The notes under the pieces: generated by a model
The model's database searches: none
The model's input: only the letters and a program-made list of their open reading frames with translations
What the model was told of the DNA's origin: nothing
Translations under genes and position numbers: made by a program
In this document: positions 35,141-50,120 of the stretch, piece after piece
How positions within the stretch are numbered: the first letter of the stretch is position 1
Layout: each line of letters begins with the position of its first letter
DNA from: Odiellus spinosus
Lineage: Eukaryota > Arthropoda > Arachnida > Opiliones > Phalangiidae
Length of the DNA stretch: 64,000 nt
Assembly: GCA_963920705.1 (NCBI GenBank)
Contig: OY987231.1
Location: 24,440,200-24,504,199, forward strand
Direction of reading: 5' to 3'

Positions 35141-38100
35141 CGATAAGTGTCGAGCGCGTGTGACGCTACTTCGTTCGTTCTATACACGTACCTAAAGCTC
35201 TTATAAATGAGAAAATATGTAAACGCGTCCTCCTCCTCCTCCTCCTCCAATCGCTCTTCCAGAAGCCTATAGCTACTTCTTTCCACGTATATGTGGCTCG
35301 TTTTAATCTGGAATCGTGTAAGCCAACTGTACGAGAGTAACGCGTTCCAATATTGGGTCCCCCGTTTCGGGTATACGGCTCTATAGATTACGAGAAACTT
35401 GGGTCGCTTTAACCCGCGTAGGTCTAACGCGTCTACTTCGATAAGGCTGTTTTGATTATTCCAAACACGTTTATGGCTATATTTAAGGTCCTTCTTGCGT
35501 CCACCGACTAAAACTTAAAACTAACCGAAGTTAGCCCTGGCGTCGTATTTACCCGACGCGCTTTTACATTAAAATAAATAACAGCGGACGCGGTCGATCT
35601 ACCTACGAATATAATAAATACGAATAGATAAAGATTCCTTAACGAAACTTGATTGACTAGCGTCCTCTAACGTCCGGCGAACGACGATCTTAAATCGCTA
35701 GTTCTTTTAATACCGCTAGAGGGGGCTCGCTTATCAACCCTCGTTTTGTTAAGGCCCCCGCACGCGTTTCTTAATATCTTTATGGCGACCACGTTCTATT
35801 GGTTCGCTTAATGATGACGTACGCTACGTTAATTAATGATGTAGAATTAATTAACTCAATGAGATATAATTTATAGTTTCCTCAACCCTGAACCGAGGAA
35901 ATAGAGTTCATTCGTCGAGTTTAGTTCAGTTCGTTTTAAATTCGTCGAAATTCAATTGACCACGTATTCGTTAAGTGGCCCCTTTCAGTTTTAGATATTT
36001 AAAAGTTGATACGACGTTCGCGTAAACTTTAGCGCGCCAACCAGATATTAAGATTTTGTTGCCGGGCCAACACGCAACACACGCGCAAGTACACCCAGGG
36101 GGGGGGGGGGGGGTGAGAAAGAGTGGGAAAATTGAGCTTGTAGAAATATAAGGCGTTTGTAAGGCCTAGTTATAGCGCGGCCACGCGAGGACGCCTAACT
36201 ATTGTATTTATATATTATATTATCGGCCGCGTATATTCAAATTTCCCACGCAGGCAACGAACCGAGCGAGCGAGCCCAGTTCTAGAGTTTTGACCAAATA
36301 AAACGCGACCGGAATAAATAAGATCCCAAAGTAGCGTCATCTCCGTTCAGGCGCGGATGACCCCCGACGAACAACCAACCCCGCGAGACGCCATTTTTCA
36401 AACCGCGCCAAAACCCAATATCTCGTAAAGGAAAGCTCGAGTCCAAATGAACTTTTAATTAATTCAAATTTCATTTATAAGAAAATTATTTGACTTGAAA
36501 GCGAGCTTGGCACCATTTAATTTTTTCCAGCTATTTAAAAGACGTATTGAAAATGATTATTTTAAGAGGGCCCGATGTTGGAGGCGTCATTAATGATAAA
36601 GAATAATATTTAATATAATGAAAATATTTTTAGATAAATAATTAGTTAGTAAGATAACTAAGGCGCGGTCCTCTTTAACTTAATAAGTATTAGTCGGAGC
36701 CGAAGTTGTTGGGAATATATTTCCGTATTGTAGGAAAACAATTTAAACGAAGGCAAGGAAAGGCGCGTAATTTGAAGATTTAACGGCGTGACGGAAACAC
36801 GCGAACAAATGATAAATTAGAAAGTTGACAAAATAATAATAAAGTATTAGTCGGTTGGTCAAGAAAACGCGCGCTCTTATTGGTGGTTGTCGCCGCGCGG
36901 TGCCTAGACAAAACGAACGCGTTTGGTTGACGAGCGCCCGTTCCGACGAAATTCCCGCCATCGCCTATTATAATTTTAGGGCATTCGGCGAGAAAATGTT
37001 TTGTTTCCACGCCACTCTCCGAAAATCTATTATTCGAGACTCGCGGCTCGTATTAAGGCGTTCGACTTACAACCGGAAACGACGCTAAATATAGCCCGTT
37101 ACAGATCACGCTCTCCGTACAAAGGTACATTCGCTAAGATGTCATCCGAGATTTTACAATATACGCGTATACTCCTCTTTGCTCTTTGCTCTTTGCTCTT
37201 TGGGGAAAGCGACTTCTAGAGACGGGTGGCGCCATCCATCAGAGATAATCCAGGGATAATCCCTCGAAAGAAGCGCCATTAGATAAGTTTCTATCACTCT
37301 GACGTCGTCAATTGTTGGTGGGTAATCGCGGCCGCAAATACGCCTTTTTCGAGGCTTCGAGTGATTTCAAATACTCGCCATTTACGGACTAGCGAGGAAC
37401 GCGTCAAGATTCATATTTTTCGATACCAAAAACGCGCGCGGATAACCCTTGGTTCCAAGGTAGAAAGGGAGGGAATTGGGGTATCGTTATTATCCTACCC
37501 GACTTTGAGATGGCACGGACAGTCGAGCGTTTGTTGACGTCATATAAAGGGTATAGACGACGTTGGAAGGTCTCCGTTCAATTGGTCCGCGGTGATCGAC
37601 AAAAATAGAATGGTAAAACTTAGCTGCGCGGGTAAATACTCGGATGGAAATAGATTGAAAATAAACGTACGAAGGCGACTTTAATTTAAAAATCCAGATC
37701 TGTAAATGTTTTGGGTCTCGGACGGAGCGTTAAAATAGTGGGGAGCGTTTTAATTCGGTACTAGTTTCGTCGAGTGTTAGTCGAAAGGCGAAATGATGGA
37801 TTGTTTTATAAAGATCCGGGGGTGTCCTCCGCGTTCTCCGAGTCGAGTTCCGAGGTGGCCCGCTCAACAATACGACGAGAAAGAAACGAGGGCCTCCTAA
37901 TTTGTGTTGTACAAAAATCAAGAATAAAAATAATCCGAAATTCCCTTTGATTGATTACGCCAAGAAAAACAATTTAAAAAATATATATATTTTTTTAAAA
38001 TCAATCGACTAAAACAAGTACGAGGAAAATTTAGTAAATTTCCGAAATTGCTATTTTTCCGCGTATTATTCCCTATGTTTTATTCGCAACCTTGAAAAGC

Positions 38101-39673
38101 GTCGAATTTTGCGCTCGGGAAAACCAACGTACCCGTACAAATCTTAAAGCTTGGTTTTCACGGACTCAAAATGAAATTTCGGTCAAGTTTTCGGGTATGA
38201 TCGTTACAAAGCGATTCAAAATATATATACGTCCGCGAAATAGAACGAAATACCTATTTTTTAAGCGCCATTAAAAAAAAATATATTTGTATATTTTTAA
38301 TTGTACCGAAAATATTCCTCGGAGACCTTAGGGGAAAAAAAGTGGTGTCACGCTCGCTTTAAGTTCTTTTTAGGCTGTAACCGAATTTCAACCGATAGCT
38401 AAACTTGATTCGCTAATAATATCACGAACTACTTTATTTTCCTATCAGATTTAACACGGTGTATTCTACCCTCTTAACTCTCACTTCGTTGTTCGAAGAA
38501 ATCAATCTTTGAAACTAACCAAATTTCCAGGGCCTCATTTTTTTTTTATTTTTTTTTTTTTTTTCTGAAAAGGGACGTGGGCGAAGAGGGGGCTAAAGAT
38601 GATGGGCCAAAATCCTAATGACCCGAAAGCTAGAAACTTCAACCCTTCTTTCTCTCTCTCTCTGTCTTTTCCGGGGGCCCAAACCTCGATCAACCCCCGG
38701 CTAGAGGCGATATTCGCCCCCTTTCCCCCCTCAATACGACCCGAAGAAGTTAATGTTTCAAAGCTTATACGAAGGAAAATTCCTTCGGAGCAATTTCGCG
38801 AATTTTTGAGTTTGTAATAAGTTATTTTTCGTAGCGGAAAATCTAACGATATCGTCGAAAATATTCAATTTTCGAAAAGGGTTAGACTTCCCCCGCTTTG
38901 GGAGACATCCCCCCTCATCAACTCCTATATTAAATTAAACCCCCGTGAAATAAGAACCCCCCCCCCTCCCCAAATCGCCGCGAAGAAATTTTCAATAAAT
39001 CAAAGTTTGAATTCGATATTTTCAAATCCGCTCTCATTTAAATTCTATTTAAATTCAATTCGGGTTTAACTCGCGAATGATTTTTATTTAAAAAGTAATT
39101 ATAATTTTGTTAATTGTTCCGACGGACACGCTATTCAATCTTAATCTTAATTGGCCGGGGGGAGGGGGAGGGAAGGGAGGTAACGAGTAGCGCTCTTTAA
39201 TCTCAATCACTGGTTTTAATCGTTTATTAATCAACTCGCTCGGGAAAAAACAGTTATTAAGCTTTGATGGATGACTCTACCTCTTTTGTTATACATTTTT
39301 AAACAACGATTTAGTTCTAATCGTATATTATTTTTCGAGTCGAGTCGACAGCGGATCCCAAATTATTATTAAAACCAATTTTAAAATCATTTTTTGACAC
39401 TCCGTAACTGCCACGGCCGGGTCAGGGAAAACGGGGAAAAGTCGGGGAAATTCAAAATAAATGCTAACCCAAAAAGTCGGGGAGTTTGAATCTAAAAAAA
39501 GTGTGCCAACTCGAACCAACAAAAATTGATTTTATTTAAATTATATAAATTCTTTCCCAATTCTCAAATTTATTATAGACTATGGATTCGAATAATGAAA
39601 TAATGAACGTTTAAATAGCTTCGTATATTTTTGGGGTTTTTTTTTTTTTTTTGTTTTTTTTTGGTCCCATCGC

Positions 39674-39706
<33 letters not shown>

Positions 39707-41360
39707 AGTTGTAATTGTAAGTGGCTATTCGACCGCGAGTTGGTTCCTAAAATTGTCCGATCGGTTTTTGACGTGACGATAACGACTTTTAATTCGTCAA
39801 AATCCGAAACTCCTCTCTAGATAAATATTTTTTCCGTATAATAAAACCATTAAGAAGAATTTATCGAACCTATTATAGTCGTAGTTAATTCGACCCCGAA
39901 TTGACAGCGTACGCGAAGCCGGACTCCTTCCCTGATAGCTTCGTCCCTTTCTACCGATTCGAATCGGAATTAATTCGCCGAGTTAGTTTTAACATTGGTT
40001 CCTCCGAGACTCGTTGACCGCGGGCCGTCTCGAGTGCTGGTCATTTCCGCACCAACGCGTCCTATAGCTAATATACGTTCCCATTTACTTCGGGGGTTTC
40101 ATTTTCAACGCGGAGGTCAGAGATACGGCGCGTAGAGAATGATCAAATGGCAATTGGAAGAAGACACGGAGTTTTTAAGCCTCGTTAGAAACGCGACTTA
40201 CATTTTAAACAGAGAGCTTTTCTTTAAAGAGAGAATGCGGCCCCAAAAATTGACCAATTCTATCTCGCTAGAACGTTTCAAAACCGGCGCTAGTTCAATT
40301 GATTACTCTATATCGCGATTGGCCACGCGACGAAATTACGTCGCAATTTCTTTATATTCGAAGCTTTGTTTCTACGGTTTAATCGTCGGCATCTTCATTG
40401 TCCCTTTCCAAGTTCTCGTTTTCCACGGCGGGCCGAAATATACGTAACCGCGCCCTATTATTATTTGACGGGTGGTCCCCTAATTTATAAACACGCTCTT
40501 CGTCAAAATTTTGCTTAAACCGTAAAAATTAAAAACCTTTGTTTTATTTAATTTAAATCGCGGGGATTAAGCGTGATTTTTAGCGTAAATTTAATGATAT
40601 AAATATTTCTAATTTCTAACGCGTTGTAAATCTACGGCGGAGTGATATCGCTACTTAAAACTCGTATAAGATGAAAGTAGTCCGTGAAAACTTAATATAT
40701 AATGGGTATAATTATAGTTTTAACTTACCAATGAAAAGCTTGATATCGAAATGGCCAGAGACTGATTTGACCAATCGGGATATTCTAAAATTAAAAGAAA
40801 TATATTTTATAAAAAATGAATAATTGATCAATTTTAAATTGAAAGGCCAATTAACGCTAGTGTTTATTCTACAACTCTCGCGGCTACGCTCTTCCAGGAA
40901 CGTTTTCCACTAAATTAAACCCGCAGCGAATAAGAGTCTACTTTTATTCGTCTCGATCTATAGCTATAGGTAGGTCGTCATTCATTGTATTTGCTTGTTG
41001 GCTCGAAGTTTAAACCGACATTTTGAATAATAATAATAATAATAATATATATTTAGAGTTTAATGTTCCATTACGACTATTGTCTAATTCTCGATATAAT
41101 TTCGTTGCCGCTTTGCCCGAGCGTCTCCTATTTTTATTATTATTATTATAGTCTCGGCTACACTCTCGAAATGGATCGAAATTCCCCTAGAAAAACCCGA
41201 TTTTTTAACGATATATTGGTTTCATTCTAAGAGCGTAACGTACGCGAGTGGTTTCTACTTTGTTACGATAAGAGTTATTCTTATCGTATTTTTTTATATT
41301 TATATCCACGCAACCCTAGAACTAATCTTTATTCTCTTCGTTTATCGAGGACCATTGTCG

Positions 41361-41412
41361 CGAACTATTTTCGTTTCTACGAGACTTAACGTGGCGTATC
41401 AATCCGCTTTAA
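41361..41412 (+). repeat. Dispersed copy of the GAACTACTTT...CGTGGCGTATC family
   Basis: CGAACTATTTTCGTTTCTAC then ACGTGGCGTATCAATCCGCT matches the layout of the third unit of the 7303-7740 array. It resembles the solo fragments at 57009-57032 and 2241-2265, and an inverted piece near 49260-49290. Confidence 0.55.
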
Positions 41413-42497
41413 CAATTCGCGTGACGTCAACGTCTATCGTCCTTTTGACGACTATAACGATGAATAGTTCGCTACCCTTCATTTAAACGTATCGAGTTCG
41501 TTCAAATACGAATTTAAATAAGCTTCGCGGTGGAATTAAGAGAGATACGCGGAGGAGCGACATCTACCCTCGATTAATTCGACATTTTAACTAAGCCCCC
41601 GTTATTTAATTGGGCTAGGAAATTTCGATGACGTCATTAGGTAGCTCTGACGTAGGTTAAAACGAAGATAATGGCGGGATAGAGTCGAACTCTCGCGCGG
41701 TCGATTTGACTTTAAATTTAATAATCGCGAAAATAAACCCCTCGATATTAATAATAAATTTCTCCGCCTCTCGGATCGAGTCCCTCGTTTAATCGTATTT
41801 AATTCTAATTAATCGCGTAAAGAGTATAATTAAGGGGCCCAGCGAAATATCCCGACTAATCTTAAACAAACCCCCCGACTATTAAAATTATATTCTTCGT
41901 AATAATATCGTTATTGTAAGGGCAAAAATTGTTTCGCGAGCTCGACTCCGCAATTATCTTGTCACGTAATTTGACGGATAAAAGGCCACCATTCTACGCG
42001 AAATTACGTTCAATGTAAGACAATATATACATTATAGTTTATATATTACAAACAGCTGTCTAGAAAAAAAAACTTTAATTATATTATCTATCGAGTTTCG
42101 AAACAAATGCTGATAGCTTCCCTTTAAATTTATTTTTAAAATAATCTTTTCTTTGAAATAAAATAACGTCTCGCGATTATATCGGGATCAAATAAATATC
42201 GTGGCAAATTAAACTCGAAATTAATTTTCTTTGACTAAACTCGGCTGGGATGGATTAACAAAATTGGATTATTGGATTGTCGGTTGATGGTGAGCTGTTA
42301 ATATATTTTGGGAGGCCCATATCTGCCCCCCCCCCCAACCCCCATCTCTCTCTTTCTGTTTGCGAGCAATAATTGTTTAAACGCGTATCCTGCGGAAGTC
42401 GGGGGAGGGGGGGGGGGGCATTCGTCGATTATTATTTTCAACCGATAAAAGTCCAACCCCATTTATTAAATGAAAACGCTAATAAAATGTAAAATCC

Positions 42498-42539
42498 GCC
42501 CTCGCCCCTCGCCCCTCGCCCCTCGCCCCTCGCCCCTCG
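42498..42539 (+). repeat. 7-bp tandem repeat (GCCCCTC), about 6 copies
   Basis: A pure heptamer array. The minus-strand frame through it is a repeat artefact. Confidence 0.9.
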
Positions 42540-45438
42540 TCCCGCGGCTCGCCAATAATTCTTTTTGTCGCCCGATAACGTTTCATTATTTCCGATTTTT
42601 GTCCTCCTAGCCTAATTATCTCGTTTCTATTTATAAAATAGCGCCCCCTTCTCCTATCCTTATACGACGTTACTAGGAATTTAGTTTGACTAAAAACCAA
42701 GAATTATAATTAAGACGCCATTTCATTTTGTCAACCTTTATTTTGAATTTTATTTTATTATAAAATCGTAATTATTTTCCCCCCTTTTTGAAAATTATCG
42801 CGAATCATTTTTCCACAACGTTCGCTATCCGATTTTATTTAAATTTTTAATTTTATAATTCTTATCCTATTAAACTTCTATTTAATTAAATTTTTATCCG
42901 ATTAAATTGAAACATTAGATTAATCTTTATAATTTAACTTTGGTATCAACTTTGAAAGTAATCCCTTTGGTAAATGTCGCTTTAGCGCCGCGGCACTTTG
43001 GGGCGGTTCGCTTATTTCGAATTGGCAAAAATTCCAATTTATTAGTTAACGTTTGAATATTTGCTTAAGGGGGAGCTGAAAAATTGCTCGTTTCAGTGTG
43101 TGTGTGTGTATTGGTATGTCGGGCCCGGGACTTGGCTGCCAACTCGCCATTTTTAGTTTATAACCATTGCTTACTTAAAGGGCGTAACGCGACATCCTAT
43201 ATAATACCCCCCATCCCTCCCACCAACTAACAATTGTAAGCCTCGCTTTTAAAACACGCTACGAAACTAAAGGGTTGCGCTTAAAGGAACAAAAACAACG
43301 CGTTTCGAGGGATTTGATGAGATTTGAAAAGTTCCCGAGAAAATATTTCCATATTTATTTCAATTTGTTTTTATTTGTTCGTCCCCAATTTGGTTTCTCT
43401 AATTTCCAAGTACAATAATAAGCTACGCCTTAATTCCGCTTTTTAGCCAATATTCTTTTTGATTTCTGTAATTTCGTATTAAGATTAGATCCAGGGATTA
43501 GGTTATTTTTCATCCCCTCGAGCCTTCTTAGTCGCGTAAATGAATTCTTGGTATTTAATATTTAAAAATGTATTTCTATATAGTGTAGGAATTAGCGTTA
43601 ACGCTATAGAGTGTTAGCCGTCGACTATAGTTAGTCGGGGGCAAAGAGGGATTTCGTAAGAGGAATCGTAAATGGCCCCTTATTTGGCTTCGAAAAAACC
43701 TTCTCAATCCAAACTCGGAGATTCGATTGACATCTGTTAATAATAAAATTAATCGCCCGTTAAATTAAAAAGTCGAATGTTTCGACGTAATTCGTCATTA
43801 AGTTTCGAGTAATAGTTACAAATAGTTAATTTTTAACTAAATCGTCTTGGCGTCGAAACGCGTTAAAAGTAACAGATGGTTGAATTCAAGGTTATCTAGT
43901 ATCATTTACCGCGCGCCAAAAATGTTTTAGTATTTCGTGAGAAGCTTCGCTCGAAACTCTCAGCCCCTCTACGGAGCGAGTTACGAATTCTTCGTCGTTT
44001 TTTCGAGGTCACATTCTAACCTCGAGATCATCCCGTAAATATTGGCGGGAAAAAAAGAGCGCCAAAATGATTTAATATATTAATAATTATAATACGTTTT
44101 TCCCGCTCGAACTTTAATTATTCGTAATTAATTCGTTTACAAATTCGCCGAATAAATTAGGCAAGTTATATTTTGGCGGGAAAAAAAAAAGCGCGCCAAA
44201 TTAAGTTACGTCATTTCGTACGGTTAATATTTAATTCGAATTAATCGCGATTATTTTATATTTAATTTAAAATTTTAGCTGGAAATTGGGCGCCAAATTG
44301 ACGATAATAATAATTAAATTTAATTATTCTTCGGCTTTTTTTAATTATCTTAATTAATCATGTTGACGCTTATAGAATATATTGATCACGCGTTAATCAT
44401 TTAGAATTTTCGCGGGAAAAAGGATAAAATTCATTTTAATTTTACCAATTTTTATTTACAATATTTGTACCCGGATAATTTAATTAACTTTAAATTATTT
44501 AAAATTGAGTGTCAAATTAGTTTTAATTTACCAGGCAATTTAAATTAAGCTAATAACGATTTCTTTTAAAATAATATGAAATATAAATTTCCATCCCGAT
44601 ACAAAATAGCGGATAAATAAAAATTCGTAAAATTCGGTAAATATTAGCGACTTAATTATAAATACCACGTGTGTTTTTTGCGGGACAAGGGGGGGGGGGT
44701 ATGAGGCGAATAAGTTACTCCGTAATTAAATATAATTAATTCTTGTAATTATTTATTCCGTAACTCGGTCCCGGTGCAAGGCGGGATGCTGTTTTTATTT
44801 GGGGGTACGTGGTGGGGGGAGGGTTAGTAAAATGTCAAAGCTAAACTAACGAAGTAAAATTGGTAGAATAGCAGATGTCGTACGAGCGGCTTTACCAGTA
44901 TGGGGTATAAACGAAATTTCGGTACAAGGGAGTCATTTTTTGACGCCGAATATATTAACTACTAGCCTGGGTTAACTACGCGTCTAATGTAATATCATTT
45001 TTCGTAATATTATTCGAGGCTCCTAAGCCTCGGTCGCTTGGAAATTCCTCGACGCGAAACGGCGGCTCGTTTCGCGTACGTGACTTAACTGGCGACGATT
45101 GCCGGCCAACGAGAAATATTACGCTAATTAACCACTCTATACTTTGACTCGAATTAAAATAATAATACGTAAAAATAAATTCGCCAATAAGAACGATACA
45201 TTTGCAAATATTTTATCAATCGACGAATGTTTCCGAGTAATGGCGTCTTTAGAACTTTAGCTCAAATACCTAATCGCGCGCGTTTCTTTGATATCAATAT
45301 TCAAATTTGAAAATTGATCGAGCTACCGTCCGCGATTTTGCTTTAAAAAATTAACAACGTTTAGTTCGCTGTTAAATAACCGAACCTTACTTTAATTAAC
45401 ATTAAAAATTAAATTTTTATCGATCAAATAATCATTTA

Positions 45439-45531
45439 TTATCGTAGTAATCGATCAGATGGGAATTAATTATCGTAGTAATCGATCAGATGGGAATTAA
45501 TTATCGCGTAAGTCGATCCGATGGGAATTTA
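45439..45531 (+). repeat. 31-bp tandem repeat, 3 copies
   Basis: The unit begins TTATCGTAGTAATCGATCAG and ends ATGGGAATTAA. Copies 1 and 2 are identical; copy 3 has about five substitutions. It is too short and spacerless to be a CRISPR array. Confidence 0.92.
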
Positions 45532-48500
45532 TCTAGTCGAATCTGTATATTTTGTCCATAGGCGTAAAATTGTTAATATTTGTTTTTAATAATAAATAAT
45601 GTATATAGCCTGATAATGTAATGTTTTTCGAGGTATACCTAGTCGCGTTTTTAATTTCAATATTTATATTTGTCGAGTTGTAAGGATGAGGCGGTGGTGG
45701 CGTGCTGGCGGAGGATCGTTGACTTCGAGTTATAATTGAGTTATTTAAACTTAGCTATAGGAACTTCTCTGAATTTAAATATTGTTTTTGTTCGAGATGT
45801 TGAAGAATGGTTTTTTGGGCATGGCGATTAACGCGTGTCAATTATTTCGTTCCGAGAACTCGAGTTAAATAACCCTGAAAATGAAGATAGGAGAGCTACG
45901 CCTAGGGGATTTATTTTAGTTCGTTCGAGCTTATAATATTTACTTCTATACAATCTAGAAATGATGAAACATTTGTTCATTATCGTAATACGTTTTTCTC
46001 GGTATACCTTCGCAATTCATTTTTGCCAATTTCCATAGCGTGCCGTTAACCTCCAACCAGAGTTCGATTACGTAAAAAAGGAAAAAGAGTATCTGCCAAG
46101 GCTTAAGGGACTCGATTAAAAAAACCGAATGTTTTTATTGTTTAAACTATGGAATATTATTTTATTATTGCGAGTTGAATCGGCGGGGGGGGGGGGGGAG
46201 GGGGGTGGTCTGATCCCAATGACGCCGCGTTACAATTAAGTCAACGCGAGCCACAAATATAATAAAATAAAAACAAAAAATGATAGATTTCTTTTTATTG
46301 AAAAAATCCTAAATGTTAATGAGGGGCAATAATTGACGTCATCGCGGAATGTAAGAACCTTCATTCTGGGTCTTTACGATTGACTTTACCAAAAAAAAAG
46401 AGGAGGCGTATGTCTGTCAGATCTCCGATTCCGAATGAGGAAGATAGCTAGTTGTTTATAATTGTAGCCAGATAAACGTTTAGACGCTAAAATAAGGTTT
46501 AGTCAAGTTTCGTTCGATAGTTTCGGCCCGCCGTGATCGAGCCATACCCCTAATATTTAGCTATATTAATAATTCTAACTTTCCAATTGGATTATCGCGT
46601 TTCGCGAATATCTGTCCGTCTCTATCCGTAACGCTATATCTCTATCCGTTCCCGCTCCCGCTAATATCTCGGATTTTAGGGTTTTAGGGGTGGTTGGGGT
46701 TGGAGGACCGAAATAATTGCCGGGGAACAACCGACACTCGCTAATTAACGATATCAATAGATAATAAATATTAAAAATAGTCCGGGCCTTCGTATTACGC
46801 GGAATAACGTTGAAGTTTCGTATTCTATAAAGGGAAGTCTACGGGATTTAATATTTCGTATCAATCCGCCGTAGATTAAGGCCCGCTTCTCTTTCTATAG
46901 CTGCAGGTGCATTTACGATAAATGGAAGAACGAAAGATTAACATTTGAAATGATTTTTCATTTTCGATTATTTGCTTTTATTTTTCCGCAAATTTGTTTT
47001 AGACGTTCTCTACTTCTATAACGAATTATAAAGAATATATAATTGTAACGAATAAATTTGTAAGAAATATCCCGCTATAACGAACTTTGGAATCCTCGTA
47101 TAACGAACGCGCGGAAAAAAATGAAATAATTAACGTATGACGAATATTTCTATATGGGAATTTGAAACGTCGCTTGATAAGTAGGCCAAATATTTGGCCA
47201 ATTTCCAGATCGCGAAAGGTTCCATTTTAGCGTCCCACGTTCTTCTTCGTCAACTTCAGGCGCGCCCGAAACGGAATTAAAATTTAATGTCGAAATCATT
47301 TCGTAACGAAATATTAACGTTCCCTTAAAGCGATTATTAACGAAAATATTTTCGCCATCTTAATCTTTTTTCCGAGAAAAACTTGGAAGCGAGTTTTAAT
47401 TTTTGGTTCTTTATAGTTTTACGGTTCGTCTATATTATCATCTCGGCCCGAATAATAATTAGCCCCCCCCCCCCTTCCTCGGCCTCGCATCCTTCGCCGC
47501 CTCAGAATGTATGCCGCCACCGTCGCCCGCTCCGCTCGTACAAAGGGATCCAGGCTTACCTAGATAACTTTGGCAAAACTATCTTAAACTTGATAGGAAA
47601 ATAGCGACTTTTACGTTGGTTTATATAGGAAATTATAGGAATAATTTTATTACAAATATACAAGAATTTGCGCTAAAATTTAAGGAAAAAAAAAAATAGC
47701 TTCCTATTAGTAGTTTTAATTAATAAAAATGCGCGTTTTGTAGTTACCCTGGTAATTTAGCTCGTAGATTACCGTTGTAATTTATCAATTTCAAACGCTA
47801 TTAGTAACTTCGTATTTTTTTATCCGCGTCAATAATCGTAATTAATCGGAGTTTGATAAACTATCGTTAGTTCCTGTGATTATGTTAGGATTTCACCTTC
47901 CCTTTATAAATGGTGCGGAAGGGGGGGGAGGGAGACTAATTGCCCTTTGGTTTTGAAAGCGCGGCCAAGTTGGAGGGTAATACAGCGGTATATTACGTAG
48001 TTGGCAAAAATAAGAGATTACTTTATAGTCGAAACGCTGCTATACTCGTTCGCCGAAATGCACGCTGGGAATTAACACTCGCGAGCGTGGCGGAGGGGAG
48101 GAAGGAGAAAGAGAGGGAGAGAAGAGACTGGGGGGAAGGGGGGGGGGAATTGGAGTCAACATTTTTTCGGGCGTCATTGCCAGTATAGGATATTCGAAGT
48201 TAAGGAAAAGGCTGATGACGCGATGACGAGCCACGTCTACCGTAGACGCTGGATGCGCGAAAGAAAACGCCTTTTAATTTCCCGACGCGCATCCACCAAT
48301 AATAATGAAATACCGCTACTAATGAGCTTATAGCTCTCGTCCTACGAGCGTTCCCCCAACGACAGAAGTACGTAAGGAGGAAGCCGCTCGAACTTGTAAT
48401 TATAAACGCGCCCGTATCTTAGCTTCCCATCCAGGTTGCTCCTCTATCGGGTGGGAGGGACCCGAGAGGGCCATCAAGGGCCCCATTTAGGTCCGACTGC

Positions 48501-49860
48501 GGGTCGACTTTGAAACGAATCGAATTTAAAACGAACCTAAACTAATTCAATCGCGAATAACTCCGGGAGGGGCTGAGTGGGAGAAATAGCGCGCTTATTT
48601 AAAAATAACGTTTCTCTCCGCCGTCAGAGCGAGTAAGGAAGGTATTGTTAGGCATTATCGCTATTGACCCGAGAGAGGGGGGGGGGGGGGTGGGGCGCCC
48701 ACACGAGTCGTAATTTTAATTTCCCCTTTACTCCTATCTCCTATTACGTACTTCTGATATTATAAAACTTGGTTAAAATTGTCGCGCAGAGAGGCAATGT
48801 CTAATTCTTTGAGCATTACGCTCGTTTTGAACATCTATGTCCTCATTAAATACGAATGCGCGCGCAGTCTATGATTCAATCTTTTGTTTTTTGCCAGGAA
48901 GTATTTTTTGAAATTTTCCAAGAATCGAGCTCGTTGTTTCGTTTGAGGGGAATTTTTTTTCTTTTTAGTTTCGATATTAGTCAGATTAGAAAAATCCTGG
49001 ATACGCTTATGATTTCCAAGTATCCTTGAAGATATCGTCTTAGCGCCAAATATTATATTTCTATTCTTTCGTCATTAACCTTTAGTTTTTGTTTTTCTAA
49101 CTTCATATTTCCGATTTTCGCGACGTTAATTCCTTTAGAGTTGGAAACAAAATGGCCGCCGAATTCCGCTTAAAAAGACGCCAAAGTGACGTCACGCGAA
49201 ACCTTTCAATTTTCGAACCAGAGCCTAGGTTACGGCGGATTTATTCTCCGCGTTAAATCTCGTAGAAACGAAAGTAGTTCGTAGGAAGTAATTTCCGCGT
49301 CATTTAAACTTAAATTTCCTCGTTACGAAATAAATGAAATAATTGAAATAAACGTACGCGATTCGGCTATTTTGGGTTGGCCGAAAGCGAGCGGGGAGTG
49401 CCCCCCCCCCTTCCCCTTAATTGTTAAAATAATCGGATTTAATGTTTGCTTGTAGGGGGGGGGGCTGGTTGGGGGACGCGAGGGGGCACGCCCACGTTTC
49501 TTTATTAAATATTCCGTTGAGTAAACGAGTGTCGGGTGGGCTAAAGGGGTGGGGGTGGGGGAGAGGGGGCGGCACTCCCCTTTCGCTGTCAAACAAAATT
49601 ATAGAGTTGAAATTATTATTTTCTCTTCCGTAATTACGTTTTTCATTTTGTAGTCGTTTTAATTAGGGAAAAAGCGAAATGAGGACGCGAAAAATGTCGC
49701 TGGCCCGCCCCTCGCAATTCGCCCTTCTTTTTCCCTCGTTAGAAACCAAAAAGACAAATGTGTTTACGAGAAAAAACATCCGCTTTCCTAATATTCGGAG
49801 GCTTAATTTCCCTTCGAAATAACTCCATCCCTAAAGTATTTGCGTTTGAAAAATCTTGGA

Positions 49861-50120
49861 AATATTAGGCTTAGTTACTCGGAAATCTTGGAAATCTTAT
49901 AGGCTTAAGTACTTCAATATTTTAGCCGTAGAAACTGAAAATCCTCCAACATTTCCCGAGAATTCTTCGTCATTTTAGGCTTAACTATCCAATCCTTGAC
50001 TATTTTAGACTTAATCGCCCAATTCTTGTACATTGTAGGCTTAACTAGCCAATCCTCGAACATTTTAGGCTTAGCTACATTTAGGCTTAGGTAACGCGTA
50101 ACTGCGAATGTAGGCTTAAC
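49861..50120 (-). repeat. 30-bp tandem repeat (TTTTAGGCTTAACTA unit)
   Basis: The motif CATTTTAGGCTTAACTATCC recurs at 30-bp steps, clearest at 49971, 50001, 50031 and 50061, with decayed copies back to about 49861. Because the period is a multiple of three, the minus strand stays open for 72 codons (49914-50132) and reads as a 10-residue peptide repeat of the 'VKPxMxKNW' type. A periodic frame of this kind is expected by chance from a 30-bp satellite, and no other evidence of coding is seen. Confidence 0.8.

Noticed and set aside
40139..40447. 102-codon frame as a host exon
   Set aside because: It has no matching domain and no convincing flanking splice sites. Length is within chance for 64 kb in six frames.
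45439..45531. 31-bp repeats as a CRISPR array
   Set aside because: Copies are adjacent with no spacers, there are only three, and the context is animal DNA.
49150..49255. ATGGCCGCC-led 37-codon frame next to a TGACGTCA as a first exon
   Set aside because: The start context is attractive, but the frame has no recognisable product and no clear donor site. Kept only as one of the CRE sites.
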